Origin: Agathobaculum hominis
Lineage (GTDB): Bacteria; Bacillota; Clostridia; Oscillospirales; Butyricicoccaceae
Length of the DNA: 64,000 nt
Assembly: GCF_014288055.1 (NCBI RefSeq)
Contig: NZ_JACOPK010000001.1
Location: 1-64,000 of the forward strand
Direction: 5' to 3'
The translations under genes and the position numbers were made by a program. The notes under the pieces were generated by a model. The model saw only the letters and a program-made list of their open reading frames with translations, had not been told where the DNA came from and did no database searches. Positions 17,395-25,478 of the stretch are shown here, piece by piece (the stretch's first letter is position 1; each line of letters opens with the position of its first letter).

Positions 17395-18351
17395 ATGGCT
17401 GTAACCTGTGCCGTCATGCTCGGCTTTGCGCTCGACGCGCTGCTTGGTGATCCAAGGTGGTTCCCGCACCCGGTCTGTGCCGTAGGAAAGTTGATTTCCT
17501 GCATGGAAAAACTGCTTAGACGGCTTTTTCCGCCTCGAAAAGGTGCAATGATATTCGCAGGTGCCGTGCTTTGGATCGTTGTCTGCGGCGTCAGCTTCGC
17601 GGTTCCGTTCCTCGTCCTGCGATTTCTATCCGGAATCAATTTGTGGCTTGGATTTGCCGCGAATTCCATCCTTTGCTGGCTGATTTTTGCACGAAAAAGC
17701 CTGTCTGAAGCCGGGCAGCATGTTTACCGCGCCGTGAAGGAGTCGGTTGAGGAAGGCCGAAAGGCTGTCGCGTGGTATGTCGGCCGCGACACTGCTGCGC
17801 TTTCCGAAGAAGGCGTCATCAAGGCCGCCGTAGAGACTATTGCAGAGAACCTGACTGATGGTGTGGTTTCGCCGCTCATCTACATGCTCATCGGCGGTGC
17901 GCCGCTCGGGATGCTCTATAAGGCGGTCAACACGCTTGACTCGATGGTCGGATATCACAACGAAAAATACGAGAATTTAGGCAAGTTTTCTGCGAAAATG
18001 GACGATATTTTTAACTTCATCCCGGCACGGCTGTCAGCGCTCTGCATCATCGCCGGCGCAGGCATGCTGCGGCTCGACAACCGCAGCGCGCTGCGTATTT
18101 ACCGCCGCGACCGCAATCTGCACAAGAGCCCGAACGCCGGCCAGACCGAGTCTGCGTGTGCCGGGGCGCTGCACATCCAGCTCGGCGGTGACGCAAGCTA
18201 CTTCGGGAAAACCGTCAGAAAAGCGGCGTTCGGAGACCCGCTGCGCCGTGTGGACCGCACGGATATCCTCGCGACGATCGACCTGATGAACGCCGCGAGC
18301 GTGCTCGCTCTCGCGCTGTGCTGCGCGGTCAGACTGACACTTCAGAGGTGA
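17395..18351 (+). CDS. cbiB: Adenosylcobinamide-phosphate synthase
   Basis: 318 residues with several membrane segments. The N-terminal DALLGDPRWFPHPVCAVG and the central VETIAENLTDGVVSPL are CbiB signatures. It attaches aminopropanol (phosphate) to adenosylcobyric acid. The ATG touches the previous stop. GC content climbs back to the window norm across this gene, so it marks the downstream edge of the AT-richer block. Confidence 0.93.
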   Translation: MAVTCAVMLGFALDALLGDPRWFPHPVCAVGKLISCMEKLLRRLFPPRKGAMIFAGAVLWIVVCGVSFAVPFLVLRFLSGINLWLGFAANSILCWLIFARKSLSEAGQHVYRAVKESVEEGRKAVAWYVGRDTAALSEEGVIKAAVETIAENLTDGVVSPLIYMLIGGAPLGMLYKAVNTLDSMVGYHNEKYENLGKFSAKMDDIFNFIPARLSALCIIAGAGMLRLDNRSALRIYRRDRNLHKSPNAGQTESACAGALHIQLGGDASYFGKTVRKAAFGDPLRRVDRTDILATIDLMNAASVLALALCCAVRLTLQR

Positions 18352-18355
18352 TATA

Positions 18356-19414
18356 ATGGCTTATTCCTACTGTCACGGCGGAGATATAGAAACTTTTGTG
18401 AGCGAATTCGGTGCGCAGCCGATCGACCTTTCTGCAAATATCAATCCGTTCGGCGTACCTGAGGCGGTCCGTGCGGCAATGCACAGGGCTGTGGATGAAT
18501 GCGCGCATTACCCTGACCCGTTCTGCCGCGCGGCGCGGCAGGCTGTTGCGGAAGCGGAGGGGATTCCGGCGGACATGGTTTACTGCGGAAACGGCGCGGC
18601 GGATGTGCTCGACCGGCTCGCGGCAGTGCTCAGGCCGAAGCGTGTGCTGCTCACAGCGCCGACCTTCGCGGAATACGAAAGAACGCTCACAGGCGCGGAA
18701 ATCGACTTTCATATGCTCCGCGAGAGCGAGGATTTTGCGGTCACGGAGCGGCTGCTCTCTGATATTTCGTCTAAATATGACGCGGTCTATCTGTGCAATC
18801 CCAACAATCCGACCGGACGCACGGCGCAGCCGGAATTGATGCGCAGAATAGTTCAAAAATGTGCAGAAAACAGTGTTTATCTGATCGTAGACGAATGCTT
18901 TAATGACTTTCTGCTCGATGCAGAGCAGCATTCCCTCTCCGGACTGCTCGAAGCATTTCCCTGTCTCATCCTGCTCCGCGCCTACACGAAAATGTTCGCC
19001 GTCCCGGGCGTGCGGTTCGGCTGGTGCATGACCGCAGACAGGACGGTCATCGACGGACTTTACCGCGCCGGGCAGCCGTGGAACGTGTCGGTCATCGCGC
19101 AGGCGTGCGCGGAGGCCGCTGCGAAGCAGAACGGCTGGCGTGACCAGACGGCACGCCGTATCGCGGAGGAACGCGCGTATCTCATAGACGGTCTGCGCTC
19201 GTGCGGCGTCAGGGTCTATCCGGGTGAGGCGAACTTTCTGCTTTTTCACTCTTCGGACGAAAAACTCGATGAAAAACTGCGAAAACAGGGTATCATGATA
19301 CGAAACTGCTCAAATTACCGCGGACTCGGTCCCGGCTTTTACCGGGCGGCGGTCAAAACGAGAGACGCGAGCGAAAAACTGCTGCACGCTCTGCGGCAGA
19401 TACAGGAAATATAG
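18356..19414 (+). CDS. cobD: Threonine-phosphate decarboxylase (HisC-like aminotransferase fold)
   Basis: 352 residues of the class I/II aminotransferase fold. YCHGGDIE near the start and LSANINPFG are typical of CobD. LCNPNNPTGR, the aspartate in IVDECFNDF and the pyridoxal-phosphate lysine in RAYTKMFAVPGVRFG are present. It decarboxylates L-threonine phosphate to aminopropanol phosphate for CbiB, the adjacent gene. Histidinol-phosphate aminotransferase is the alternative, made unlikely by context. Confidence 0.9.
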   Translation: MAYSYCHGGDIETFVSEFGAQPIDLSANINPFGVPEAVRAAMHRAVDECAHYPDPFCRAARQAVAEAEGIPADMVYCGNGAADVLDRLAAVLRPKRVLLTAPTFAEYERTLTGAEIDFHMLRESEDFAVTERLLSDISSKYDAVYLCNPNNPTGRTAQPELMRRIVQKCAENSVYLIVDECFNDFLLDAEQHSLSGLLEAFPCLILLRAYTKMFAVPGVRFGWCMTADRTVIDGLYRAGQPWNVSVIAQACAEAAAKQNGWRDQTARRIAEERAYLIDGLRSCGVRVYPGEANFLLFHSSDEKLDEKLRKQGIMIRNCSNYRGLGPGFYRAAVKTRDASEKLLHALRQIQEI

Positions 19415-19429
19415 GGAAGGACGGCTGTC

Positions 19430-20929
19430 ATGGCAAAACTCATTATGGTTCAGGGCACGTGCTCGAACGCCGGGAAAAGCCTGCTTTGCGCGGCGCTGTG
19501 CCGCATTTTCAGACAGGACGGCTATCGGGTCGCGCCATTCAAATCGCAGAACATGGCGCTCAACTCGTTCATCACAGCAGACGGCAGGGAAATGGGCCGT
19601 GCACAGGTCGTTCAGGCCGAGGCGGCAGGCATCGCGCCCGATGTGCGCATGAACCCGATCCTGCTCAAGCCGACGAGCGACGTCGGCTCACAGGTGATCA
19701 TCATGGGCGAGGCGCACGGAAACCGCACGGCGCGCGAATACTGGGGACACAAAAAGGCGCTCCTGCCGGTTATTAAGGAGGCGTTCGACAGCCTCGCCGC
19801 CGAGAACGACATTATTGTCATCGAGGGCGCCGGCAGCCCGGCCGAGATCAATCTCAAGCAGGACGACATCGTGAACATGGGACTTGCGAAGCTCGTGGAC
19901 GCACCGGTGCTGCTCGTCGGGGACATCGACCGCGGCGGCGTATTCGCCTCGCTCTACGGCACGGTCAAGCTGCTGGACGAGGACGAGCAGGCGCGCATCC
20001 GCGGCCTTGTCATCAACAAATTCCGCGGCGATGTGGAAATCCTCCGGCCGGGTCTGACACAGCTCGAGGAGCTGACCGGCAGGCCGGTCGTAGGCGTTGT
20101 GCCGTACGGACGGTTCGACATCGACGATGAGGACAGCCTTTCCGAGCGTCTGGAAACGAAAAGCGCACCTGCGCTCGTGAATATTGCGGTGGTCAAGCTG
20201 CCGCGGCTGTCCAATTTTACCGATTTTTCCGCACTTTCGCGTGTTCCGGGCGTTGGAGTCCGCTATGCGGACCGTCCGGCGCAGCTGGAGGACGCGGACC
20301 TCATCATCCTGCCCGGCACCAAGTCCACGATCGCGGATCTCCGCTGGCTGCGCGAGAGCGGCATGGAGGCGGCGCTGCTCAAGGCGCACGCGGCAGGAAC
20401 GCCGGTTTTCGGCATCTGCGGCGGCTATCAGATGATGGGGCGGACGGTGTCCGACCCCGAAAACACCGAGGGCGGCGGCAGTCTGCGCGGCATCGGCCTG
20501 CTTCCGGTCGAGACTGTGTTCCGCACAGCAAAGACCACGGTTCAGACGCACGGTACGGTCGCAGACACTGCGGGCGTGCTGCACGGCCTGTCCGGACTTG
20601 CGGTCGAGGGCTATGAGATCCACATGGGCGAGACCGTGCGCGACGCGGACGCGCAGCCGTTTGTCACGCTGAACCACGGCGAACACGAAGTACCGGACGG
20701 CTGCGTGACGGAAAACGCCTGCGGTACCTACCTGCACGGCGTGTTTGACGCACCGGAGGCCGCGCAGCGGCTTGCGCAGGCGCTCGCAGACCGGAAGGGC
20801 GTGACGCTCGAGGGCGCGGCGGAGGACCCGGCAGTCTACCGGGAGCGGCAGTATGACCTGCTCGCGGCTACCGTGCGGCGCAGTCTGGATATGCAGCGGA
20901 TCTACGACATTATGGAGGGAAAAGCATGA
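19430..20929 (+). CDS. cbiP: Adenosylcobyric acid synthase (glutamine-hydrolysing)
   Basis: 499 residues. The N-terminal MVQGTCSNAGKS P-loop and FKSQNMALNS are CobQ/CbiP hallmarks. The C-terminal glutaminase domain has its cysteine in GICGGYQMMG and a histidine in YLHGVF. It amidates side chains b, d, e and g of adenosylcobyrinate diamide. A GGGAAGGA site precedes the ATG. It overlaps cobO by four bases. Confidence 0.95.
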   Translation: MAKLIMVQGTCSNAGKSLLCAALCRIFRQDGYRVAPFKSQNMALNSFITADGREMGRAQVVQAEAAGIAPDVRMNPILLKPTSDVGSQVIIMGEAHGNRTAREYWGHKKALLPVIKEAFDSLAAENDIIVIEGAGSPAEINLKQDDIVNMGLAKLVDAPVLLVGDIDRGGVFASLYGTVKLLDEDEQARIRGLVINKFRGDVEILRPGLTQLEELTGRPVVGVVPYGRFDIDDEDSLSERLETKSAPALVNIAVVKLPRLSNFTDFSALSRVPGVGVRYADRPAQLEDADLIILPGTKSTIADLRWLRESGMEAALLKAHAAGTPVFGICGGYQMMGRTVSDPENTEGGGSLRGIGLLPVETVFRTAKTTVQTHGTVADTAGVLHGLSGLAVEGYEIHMGETVRDADAQPFVTLNHGEHEVPDGCVTENACGTYLHGVFDAPEAAQRLAQALADRKGVTLEGAAEDPAVYRERQYDLLAATVRRSLDMQRIYDIMEGKA

Positions 20930-21453
20930 AAACCAGCGGACTGGTCCATCTGTACTGCGGCGACGGCAAGGGCAAAACGACGGCGGCCGTCGGCCTTGCG
21001 GTGCGCCACGCCGGACACGGCGGAAAGGTTGTTTTTGCGCAGTTTCTCAAGGACGGCTCATCGGGGGAGTGCCGCGTGCTCGCGAAGCTCGGCGTGACCG
21101 TGCTCGCGGCGAACCCGGCCGGCAAGTTCACCTTCCGCATGACGGATGAGGAGAAGGCAGAGACCGCCGCCGCGCTCGTCCGCACGTTCGATGCCGCGGC
21201 CGGCTATGCGGTGCGCGAGGGCGCGACGCTGCTCGTGCTCGACGAGGTATGCGCGGCAGTAAACGGCGGCTTTCTGCCCGAAAAGACGGTGACGGACTTT
21301 CTCGAAAACCGTCCGGACATGCTCGAGGTCGTGCTCACAGGCCGCAGCCCGTCGGCGGGACTGACGGCGCACGCGGATTATATCACGGAAATGCAGAAAC
21401 GGCGGCACCCATATGAAAAGGGCGTCGCCGCACGGGAGGGGATTGAATTTTGA
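20926..21453 (+). CDS. cobO: Corrinoid adenosyltransferase, BtuR/CobO type
   Basis: 175 residues. The P-loop GDGKGKTTAA is at 12-21, and LLVLDEVCAAVNGG is the second conserved motif of the CobA/BtuR family. It transfers the adenosyl group of ATP to Co(I) corrinoid. The protein is slightly shorter than the enterobacterial enzyme at the N terminus. Its last codons overlap the TTG start of cbiC. Confidence 0.94.
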   Translation: MKTSGLVHLYCGDGKGKTTAAVGLAVRHAGHGGKVVFAQFLKDGSSGECRVLAKLGVTVLAANPAGKFTFRMTDEEKAETAAALVRTFDAAAGYAVREGATLLVLDEVCAAVNGGFLPEKTVTDFLENRPDMLEVVLTGRSPSAGLTAHADYITEMQKRRHPYEKGVAAREGIEF

Positions 21454-22085
21454 ACGGATACATGAAGCCGCAGGATATTGAAAAGCGCTCGTTCGAGATC
21501 ATCACGAAGGAGCTGGGCGCGCGCACGTTTCCGGTCGGCATCGCCGAGGTCGTCAAGCGCGTCATCCACACGACGGCGGATTTTGATTATGCGGAGAATC
21601 TCGCGTTTTCGCCGGACGTGATCGAGCAGGCCAAGGCCGCCCTGTGCAACGGCGCGACCATTGTCACGGATACGAACATGGCGCTCTCGGGCATCAGCAA
21701 GCCGTCGCTCACGAAGCTCGGCGCGAAGGCGCTCTGCCTCATGGCGGACCCGGACATCGCGCGCGAGGCAAAGGAGCGCGGCGTGACGCGGGCGGTTGTT
21801 TCGATGGAGCACGCCGCTAGACTGGACGGGCCGCTGATCTTCGCGGTCGGCAACGCGCCGACAGCGCTCATCCGACTGCACGAGCTGATCGGGAAGGACG
21901 AGGTGAAGCCGGCGCTCGTCATCGGCGTGCCGGTAGGTTTTGTCAACGTTGTCGAGGCGAAGGAGCTGTTTATCGGCGGAAAAACGCCGTATATCATTGC
22001 GCGGGGGCGCAAGGGCGGCTCGAATGTCGCGGCGGCGATCGTCAATGCGCTGCTGTACCAGCTGATCCGCCGGGAGGGCTTTTAA
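21450..22085 (+). CDS. cbiC: Cobalt-precorrin-8 methylmutase
   Basis: 211 residues if translation starts at the TTG at 21450. I favour this TTG because GGGAGGGG (21434-21441) sits 8 bases upstream, whereas the next ATG (21462) is 20 bases away. KRSFEIITKEL, TDTNMALSGI and the C-terminal GRKGGSNVAAAIVNAL are CbiC/CobH motifs. It moves a methyl group from C11 to C12 to give cobyrinate. It is the last gene of the operon, with a terminator starting one base after the stop. Confidence 0.93.
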   Translation: MNGYMKPQDIEKRSFEIITKELGARTFPVGIAEVVKRVIHTTADFDYAENLAFSPDVIEQAKAALCNGATIVTDTNMALSGISKPSLTKLGAKALCLMADPDIAREAKERGVTRAVVSMEHAARLDGPLIFAVGNAPTALIRLHELIGKDEVKPALVIGVPVGFVNVVEAKELFIGGKTPYIIARGRKGGSNVAAAIVNALLYQLIRREGF

Positions 22086-22108
22086 GGCTGCCGTTTGGCA
22101 GCCTTTTT
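22086..22108 (+). terminator. Terminator of the cobalamin operon
   Basis: A perfect GGCTGCC/GGCAGCC stem with a four-base loop and a T5 tail begins directly after the cbiC stop codon. It is the only terminator I see in the 21-kb operon. Confidence 0.92.
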
Positions 22109-22116
22109 ACTTTATA

Positions 22117-22798
22117 TCCCTCAGCAGAGGGTGAGCCTTTCCGCCGATACAGCGGCGAGCCGCTGGAGGCGACTTTACGCCCTCGGAGGGCGTGGTCATT
22201 GGCCGCCTTCGGCGGCAGGGGATGCCGGGGTCTCCCGGCAGAGACAAAAGGGGCAGGGACACCAAGGTTTCCCTGCCCCTCTTGACTCCCCAACCTTTCC
22301 TTTGGACGCGACTCCCTCCGGTCGCGCGTCTAAAAACGAGGGGCCCACAGGGGCGTCTGGTGCTCCAAGGTATCATCCTTGATTGAAGCAGAGCTTTTCG
22401 CAGCGCTAATCCAACGCCCTGCACTGTCTGGCCGCGCACTGTTGTGCGCGGCGGATAACGCAAGGGAAATTCAGGGTCTTACAGCGTCCCAAAATCTGTT
22501 CGACGCACGGAACCGAGCCCCCGTAACCCCCGTTTAGCCGCGAATGCTTCGCTGAGCGGCTCGAAGGAGGGTTTGGGGGAGTCAAGAGGGGGCAAGGGAA
22601 CCATACGGTGCCCTTGCCCCCTTTTGCTCCTGCCGGTGGGCACCGGCGTCTCCGCCGCCGGGCGGCGGCAATGCCCGGCCTGCCCATCGGCAGTCAGTCT
22701 CGCCTCCAGCGGCGCACCGCTGTATCGGCGGAGATCAACCCTCTGCTGAGGGTAAAGAAAAAAGAGCGGCGTATGGCTTGCCGTCCGCAGACGGTAAA
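22117..22798 (+). repeat. Dispersed inverted-arm element, copy A
   Basis: The left end starts with the hairpin CCCTCAGCAGAGGG, then CCGCCGATACAGCGG, CCGCTGGAGGCGA, a GGCCGCCTTCGGCGGC hairpin and a GGGGCAGGG/CCCTGCCCC hairpin. The right end carries the same modules inverted, ending in CCCTCTGCTGAGGG (about 22739-22752) with one more related hairpin at 22781-22794. The roughly 280-base centre is asymmetric and matches copy D closely in the same orientation. It lies between the convergent 3' ends of cbiC and azlD. Short open frames on both strands are not conserved across copies, so I read it as non-coding. Confidence 0.9.
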
Positions 22799-22800
22799 AA

Positions 22801-22828
22801 GAAAAACGCACCGGCTTTCGCCGGTGCG
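22801..22828 (-). terminator. Terminator of azlCD
   Basis: On the minus strand CGCACCGGC and GCCGGTGCG form a strong stem with a GAAA-type loop, followed by TTTTTC. It is placed 9 bases after the azlD stop. Confidence 0.88.
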
Positions 22829-22836
22829 GAGCGGTG

Positions 22837-23166
22837 TTACGCAAACACCGTTTGAATCAGGATCATATAGGCCGCCGTGCCGACGCCGATGGAGAGCAGG
22901 TTGTTGTGCTTCCAGACGTGCAGCACTGCGGTCAGCGCGATGCACAGCAGCTCGGGAACGCCGTGTGTGCCGGTCACCCAGCCGACATTCTTGAGACAGT
23001 AAACTACGAGCAGCGCGATGACAGCCGGAGGCAGCGTCGCACCCAGATAACGGATGATCGGCGGAATCGGCTTTTTGCCGTTAAAAAGCAGAAAAGGCGC
23101 AACACGGGTGGCAAACGTGCACACCGCCGCGACTGCGATCATCGCGAGAGCATATCCAATCGACAT
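22837..23166 (-). CDS. azlD: AzlD-family branched-chain amino acid exporter subunit
   Basis: 109 residues, almost entirely hydrophobic with about four membrane segments, matching the size and pattern of AzlD (residues CTFATRVAPFLLF are a typical start of the first conserved block). AzlC and AzlD together export branched-chain amino acids or analogues. The start directly follows the azlC stop, so the pair is co-translated. Confidence 0.88.
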   Translation of the reverse strand: MSIGYALAMIAVAAVCTFATRVAPFLLFNGKKPIPPIIRYLGATLPPAVIALLVVYCLKNVGWVTGTHGVPELLCIALTAVLHVWKHNNLLSIGVGTAAYMILIQTVFA

Positions 23167-23853
23167 TTATGCCGCCTCCTTCGCAAGCTGCCGGCGCAGC
23201 GCCACGAGCATCACGCAGATGGCGAGCATGGCGGGCAGGATGAAATTCTGAGGGCCGAGAAGCGCGAGCGAGAGCGCCGCCGCGCCGAGACCGAGAAACG
23301 CCGGAACATGGCTTTTCGACGCCTGCCACTGCTCGACGAAAATGACCGTGAACAGGCTGGTCATCGCAAAGTCGATACCCGTCGTGTCGAACGGCAGTAC
23401 ACCGCCGATGAACGCGCCGATGATCGAGCCGATGATCCAGTAGGCGTGGTCGAGAATGGCGACCAGAAAGCGCATCGCGTCCGGGTCGACGTCCGAGGGC
23501 GTTTTCAGCGAGCAGAGCAGCGAATAGGTCTCATCGGTCAGCGAGAAGATCATGTACCACTTGCGCGCGCCCATGCTGTGAAATGTCTCGAGAAAGGACA
23601 GACCGTAGAAAATGTGACGGCAGTTGAGCAGCAGCGTCATCACCGCGACCGTCACGAGCGACGCCTTCGCCGCGAGCAGCGAGACGAGCAGGTACTGTCC
23701 CGAGCCGGCGTAGATGGTCAGACTGCACAGAAACGCCCACGGGGTGGTGAAGCCGATGTCGCGAAGCATGACGCCGAACGCGAAACCGATGAACAGATAG
23801 CCGCAGAGCACGGGAATGGTCGCCGTGAACGCGGGACGTAATGCTTTGCGCAT
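23167..23853 (-). CDS. azlC: AzlC-family branched-chain amino acid exporter subunit
   Basis: 228 residues. FGVMLRDIGF and the conserved YAGSGQYLLVSLLAA and LLNCRHIFYGLSF blocks identify AzlC. It is a multi-spanning membrane permease forming a two-part carrier with the AzlD encoded just downstream. No regulator (AzlB) is nearby. The gene is expressed away from rpmB; a terminator at 23890-23920 separates the two. Confidence 0.9.
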   Translation of the reverse strand: MRKALRPAFTATIPVLCGYLFIGFAFGVMLRDIGFTTPWAFLCSLTIYAGSGQYLLVSLLAAKASLVTVAVMTLLLNCRHIFYGLSFLETFHSMGARKWYMIFSLTDETYSLLCSLKTPSDVDPDAMRFLVAILDHAYWIIGSIIGAFIGGVLPFDTTGIDFAMTSLFTVIFVEQWQASKSHVPAFLGLGAAALSLALLGPQNFILPAMLAICVMLVALRRQLAKEAA

Positions 23854-23889
23854 GGAAAATCACCTTACATACTACAGAATAACGGGCAG

Positions 23890-23920
23890 AAAAAAAGCAC
23901 CCTGACGTGCAGAGTGCTTT
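23890..23920 (-). terminator. Terminator after rpmB
   Basis: On the minus strand AAAGCAC pairs with GTGCTTT and runs into a T tract (plus-strand A tract 23890-23896). It lies 26 bases after the rpmB stop. Confidence 0.8.
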
Positions 23921-23946
23921 CAGCATATTCAACGTCACGCCGAAAA

Positions 23947-24135
23947 TCAGATAGCGCGGGTTACCTTGCCGGAACGGAGGCACCGAGTACATACGTTGAT
24001 ATGGCGGGGAGTACCTTCGACCAGAGCCTTTACACGACGTACATTCGGCTTCCAGGTTCGATTGGAACGACGATGAGAGTGAGAGACCTGAATACCAAAG
24101 GTCACGCCCTTGCCGCAAATATCGCACTTTGCCAT
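23947..24135 (-). CDS. rpmB: 50S ribosomal protein L28, zinc-ribbon form
   Basis: 62 residues, standard for L28. C4 and C7 (CDIC) with C49 and C52 (CTRC) form a complete four-cysteine zinc site, so this is the C+ paralogue used under zinc sufficiency. A strong AAGGAGGTGCAGG ribosome binding site precedes the ATG. It is monocistronic with its own promoter and terminator. Confidence 0.96.
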   Translation of the reverse strand: MAKCDICGKGVTFGIQVSHSHRRSNRTWKPNVRRVKALVEGTPRHINVCTRCLRSGKVTRAI

Positions 24136-24174
24136 TTTTCCTGCACCTCCTTCTTTGTTTCTTGCATAGCAGAT

Positions 24175-24206
24175 ATTATATTACCACAGCATAGGGGAAA
24201 ATGCAA
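24175..24206 (-). promoter_or_regulatory. rpmB promoter
   Basis: Reading the minus strand, TTGCAT (24201-24206) is followed by a 17-base spacer and TAATAT (24178-24183), overlapped by a TATAAT at 24175-24180. It is 40 bases upstream of the rpmB start. Confidence 0.65.
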
Positions 24207-24266
24207 GATTTTTTTTTGAAATTTTTTCGATAATTTAAGTTTTGTAGGAGGCGAGTCGGGAATAAG

Positions 24267-24295
24267 TTGAAACTCTGCATAAAAAGGGGTATAAT
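24267..24295 (+). promoter_or_regulatory. hprK promoter
   Basis: TTGAAA (24267-24272), a 17-base spacer and TATAAT (24290-24295) form a near-consensus vegetative promoter 32 bases upstream of hprK. Confidence 0.8.
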
Positions 24296-24327
24296 AAGTA
24301 AGAAATATTGCGGAAGGGAGAACCCAT

Positions 24328-25260
24328 ATGCAGCTTAAGGAATTTGGCGTAAGCCTGGGAGACTTGATCCACGAATTTAATTTTGAGGTAGTATACGGCC
24401 CGGAGGGCTTTGAAAAGATCGAGATCACAAAGGACGACGTAAACCGTCCCGGTCTTCAGCTTGCCGGCTTTTTTGATTATTTTGACCCCAACCGCATTCA
24501 GGTGATGGGCAAGGTCGAATCGAGCTATGTTGAACAGATGGAGTCGGAGGAGCGGCGCGCCTGCTTCGACCGGCTGTTTGAAACGCGCATCCCGGTGCTG
24601 CTCATCACGCGCAACATCGAGCTGTTCCCGGAGTGCGTTGCGGCGGCGCAGCAGTACGGCGTGCCCATCCTGCGCACAAACGATTTCACCTCCACGACCA
24701 TCAATGCCCTCGTTGCATCCCTGCGCGTGCAGCTTGCGCCGCGCGTCACGCTCCACGGCGTTCTCATTGAGATCTACGGCGAGGGCGTTCTGCTGCTCGG
24801 CGACTCGGGCGTCGGCAAGTCTGAGACCGCGATCGAGCTGGTCAAGCGCGGTCATCGCCTGATCGCGGACGACGCGGTCGAGATCAAGCGCGTATCCGAC
24901 AAGACCCTCGTCGGTACTGCGCCTGAGGTCATCCGCCACTTTATCGAGCTGCGCGGCATCGGCATCGTCGACGTCCGCCGCATCTTCGGCATCGGCGCGA
25001 TCAAGATGACCGAGAAGGTCGAGCTGGTCATCAACCTTGAGCCGTGGGAGGACGGCAAGCAGTACGACCGTCTGGGCATGGACGGTCAGACGACCTCCAT
25101 CCTCGACATCGCAGTCCCGAGCCTGACCATCCCGGTAAAGCCCGGACGCAACCTCGCCGTTATCATCGAGGTCGCAGCGATGAACGACCGCCAGAAGAAG
25201 ATGGGCTTCAACGCGGCCAAGGAGCTGCAGGAGCGCATGCTCAAGCAGTACGGCAACTAA
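24328..25260 (+). CDS. hprK: HPr kinase/phosphorylase
   Basis: 310 residues, as expected. The P-loop GDSGVGKS is at 158-165, the catalytic histidine is in TLHGVLIEIYG (about 143), and the C-terminal KPGRNLAVIIEVAAMN signature is present. It phosphorylates HPr on Ser46 in response to glycolytic state and so controls carbon catabolite repression in Firmicutes. It is monocistronic, with its own promoter and a terminator at 25331-25358. Confidence 0.96.
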   Translation: MQLKEFGVSLGDLIHEFNFEVVYGPEGFEKIEITKDDVNRPGLQLAGFFDYFDPNRIQVMGKVESSYVEQMESEERRACFDRLFETRIPVLLITRNIELFPECVAAAQQYGVPILRTNDFTSTTINALVASLRVQLAPRVTLHGVLIEIYGEGVLLLGDSGVGKSETAIELVKRGHRLIADDAVEIKRVSDKTLVGTAPEVIRHFIELRGIGIVDVRRIFGIGAIKMTEKVELVINLEPWEDGKQYDRLGMDGQTTSILDIAVPSLTIPVKPGRNLAVIIEVAAMNDRQKKMGFNAAKELQERMLKQYGN

Positions 25261-25330
25261 GCTGTCGCCAAACTTCGTTTGGCCGACAAGCGGTGTTCTG
25301 ACAGCGCGGGGCGCCGCAGAACACGGACGG

Positions 25331-25358
25331 AAAAAAGTTCCTGTTCAGAAACTTTTTT
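25331..25358. terminator. Terminator after hprK
   Basis: AAAAAAGTT (25331-25339) pairs with AACTTTTTT (25350-25358). Both strands end in T runs, so it can stop transcription in either direction. Two further hairpins precede it (GCCAAAC/GTTTGGC and GTGTTCTG/CAGAACAC). Confidence 0.8.
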
Positions 25359-25371
25359 CTCTCTCAGGGGA

Positions 25372-25422
25372 TAAAAAGTCAGGTACACGCCCCGATTTTT
25401 TATGAACCTGCTCCGCAGGTTC
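25372..25422 (+). repeat. Paired-hairpin module, copy 1
   Basis: An imperfect hairpin opening TAAAAAGTCAGG and closing GATTTTTTA is followed directly by GAACCTGC/GCAGGTTC. The same two-hairpin arrangement with largely matching sequence occurs at 34629-34681 after rplI. The remainder of 25261-25558 holds the terminator and a possible weak promoter for the next gene. Confidence 0.65.
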
Positions 25423-25478
25423 TATTATATGCACGCCGCCGCGCGGGGGTGCGGGAAATCTTGCTTACGAATTTTCGG

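Noticed and set aside
18356..19414. Histidinol-phosphate aminotransferase (hisC)
   Set aside because: The N-terminal pattern and placement between cbiB and cbiP indicate CobD.
22117..22798. CRISPR array or tandem repeat
   Set aside because: The repeated modules are inverted and not evenly spaced, there are no unique spacers of constant length, and no cas genes are in the window.
22095..22844. Several 60-160-codon open frames inside the repeat copies (also 31161-31992, 51966-52442, 55743-56402)
   Set aside because: They occur on both strands, are Pro/Arg/Gly-rich, and start and stop at different points in each copy, as expected of non-coding GC-rich repeats.
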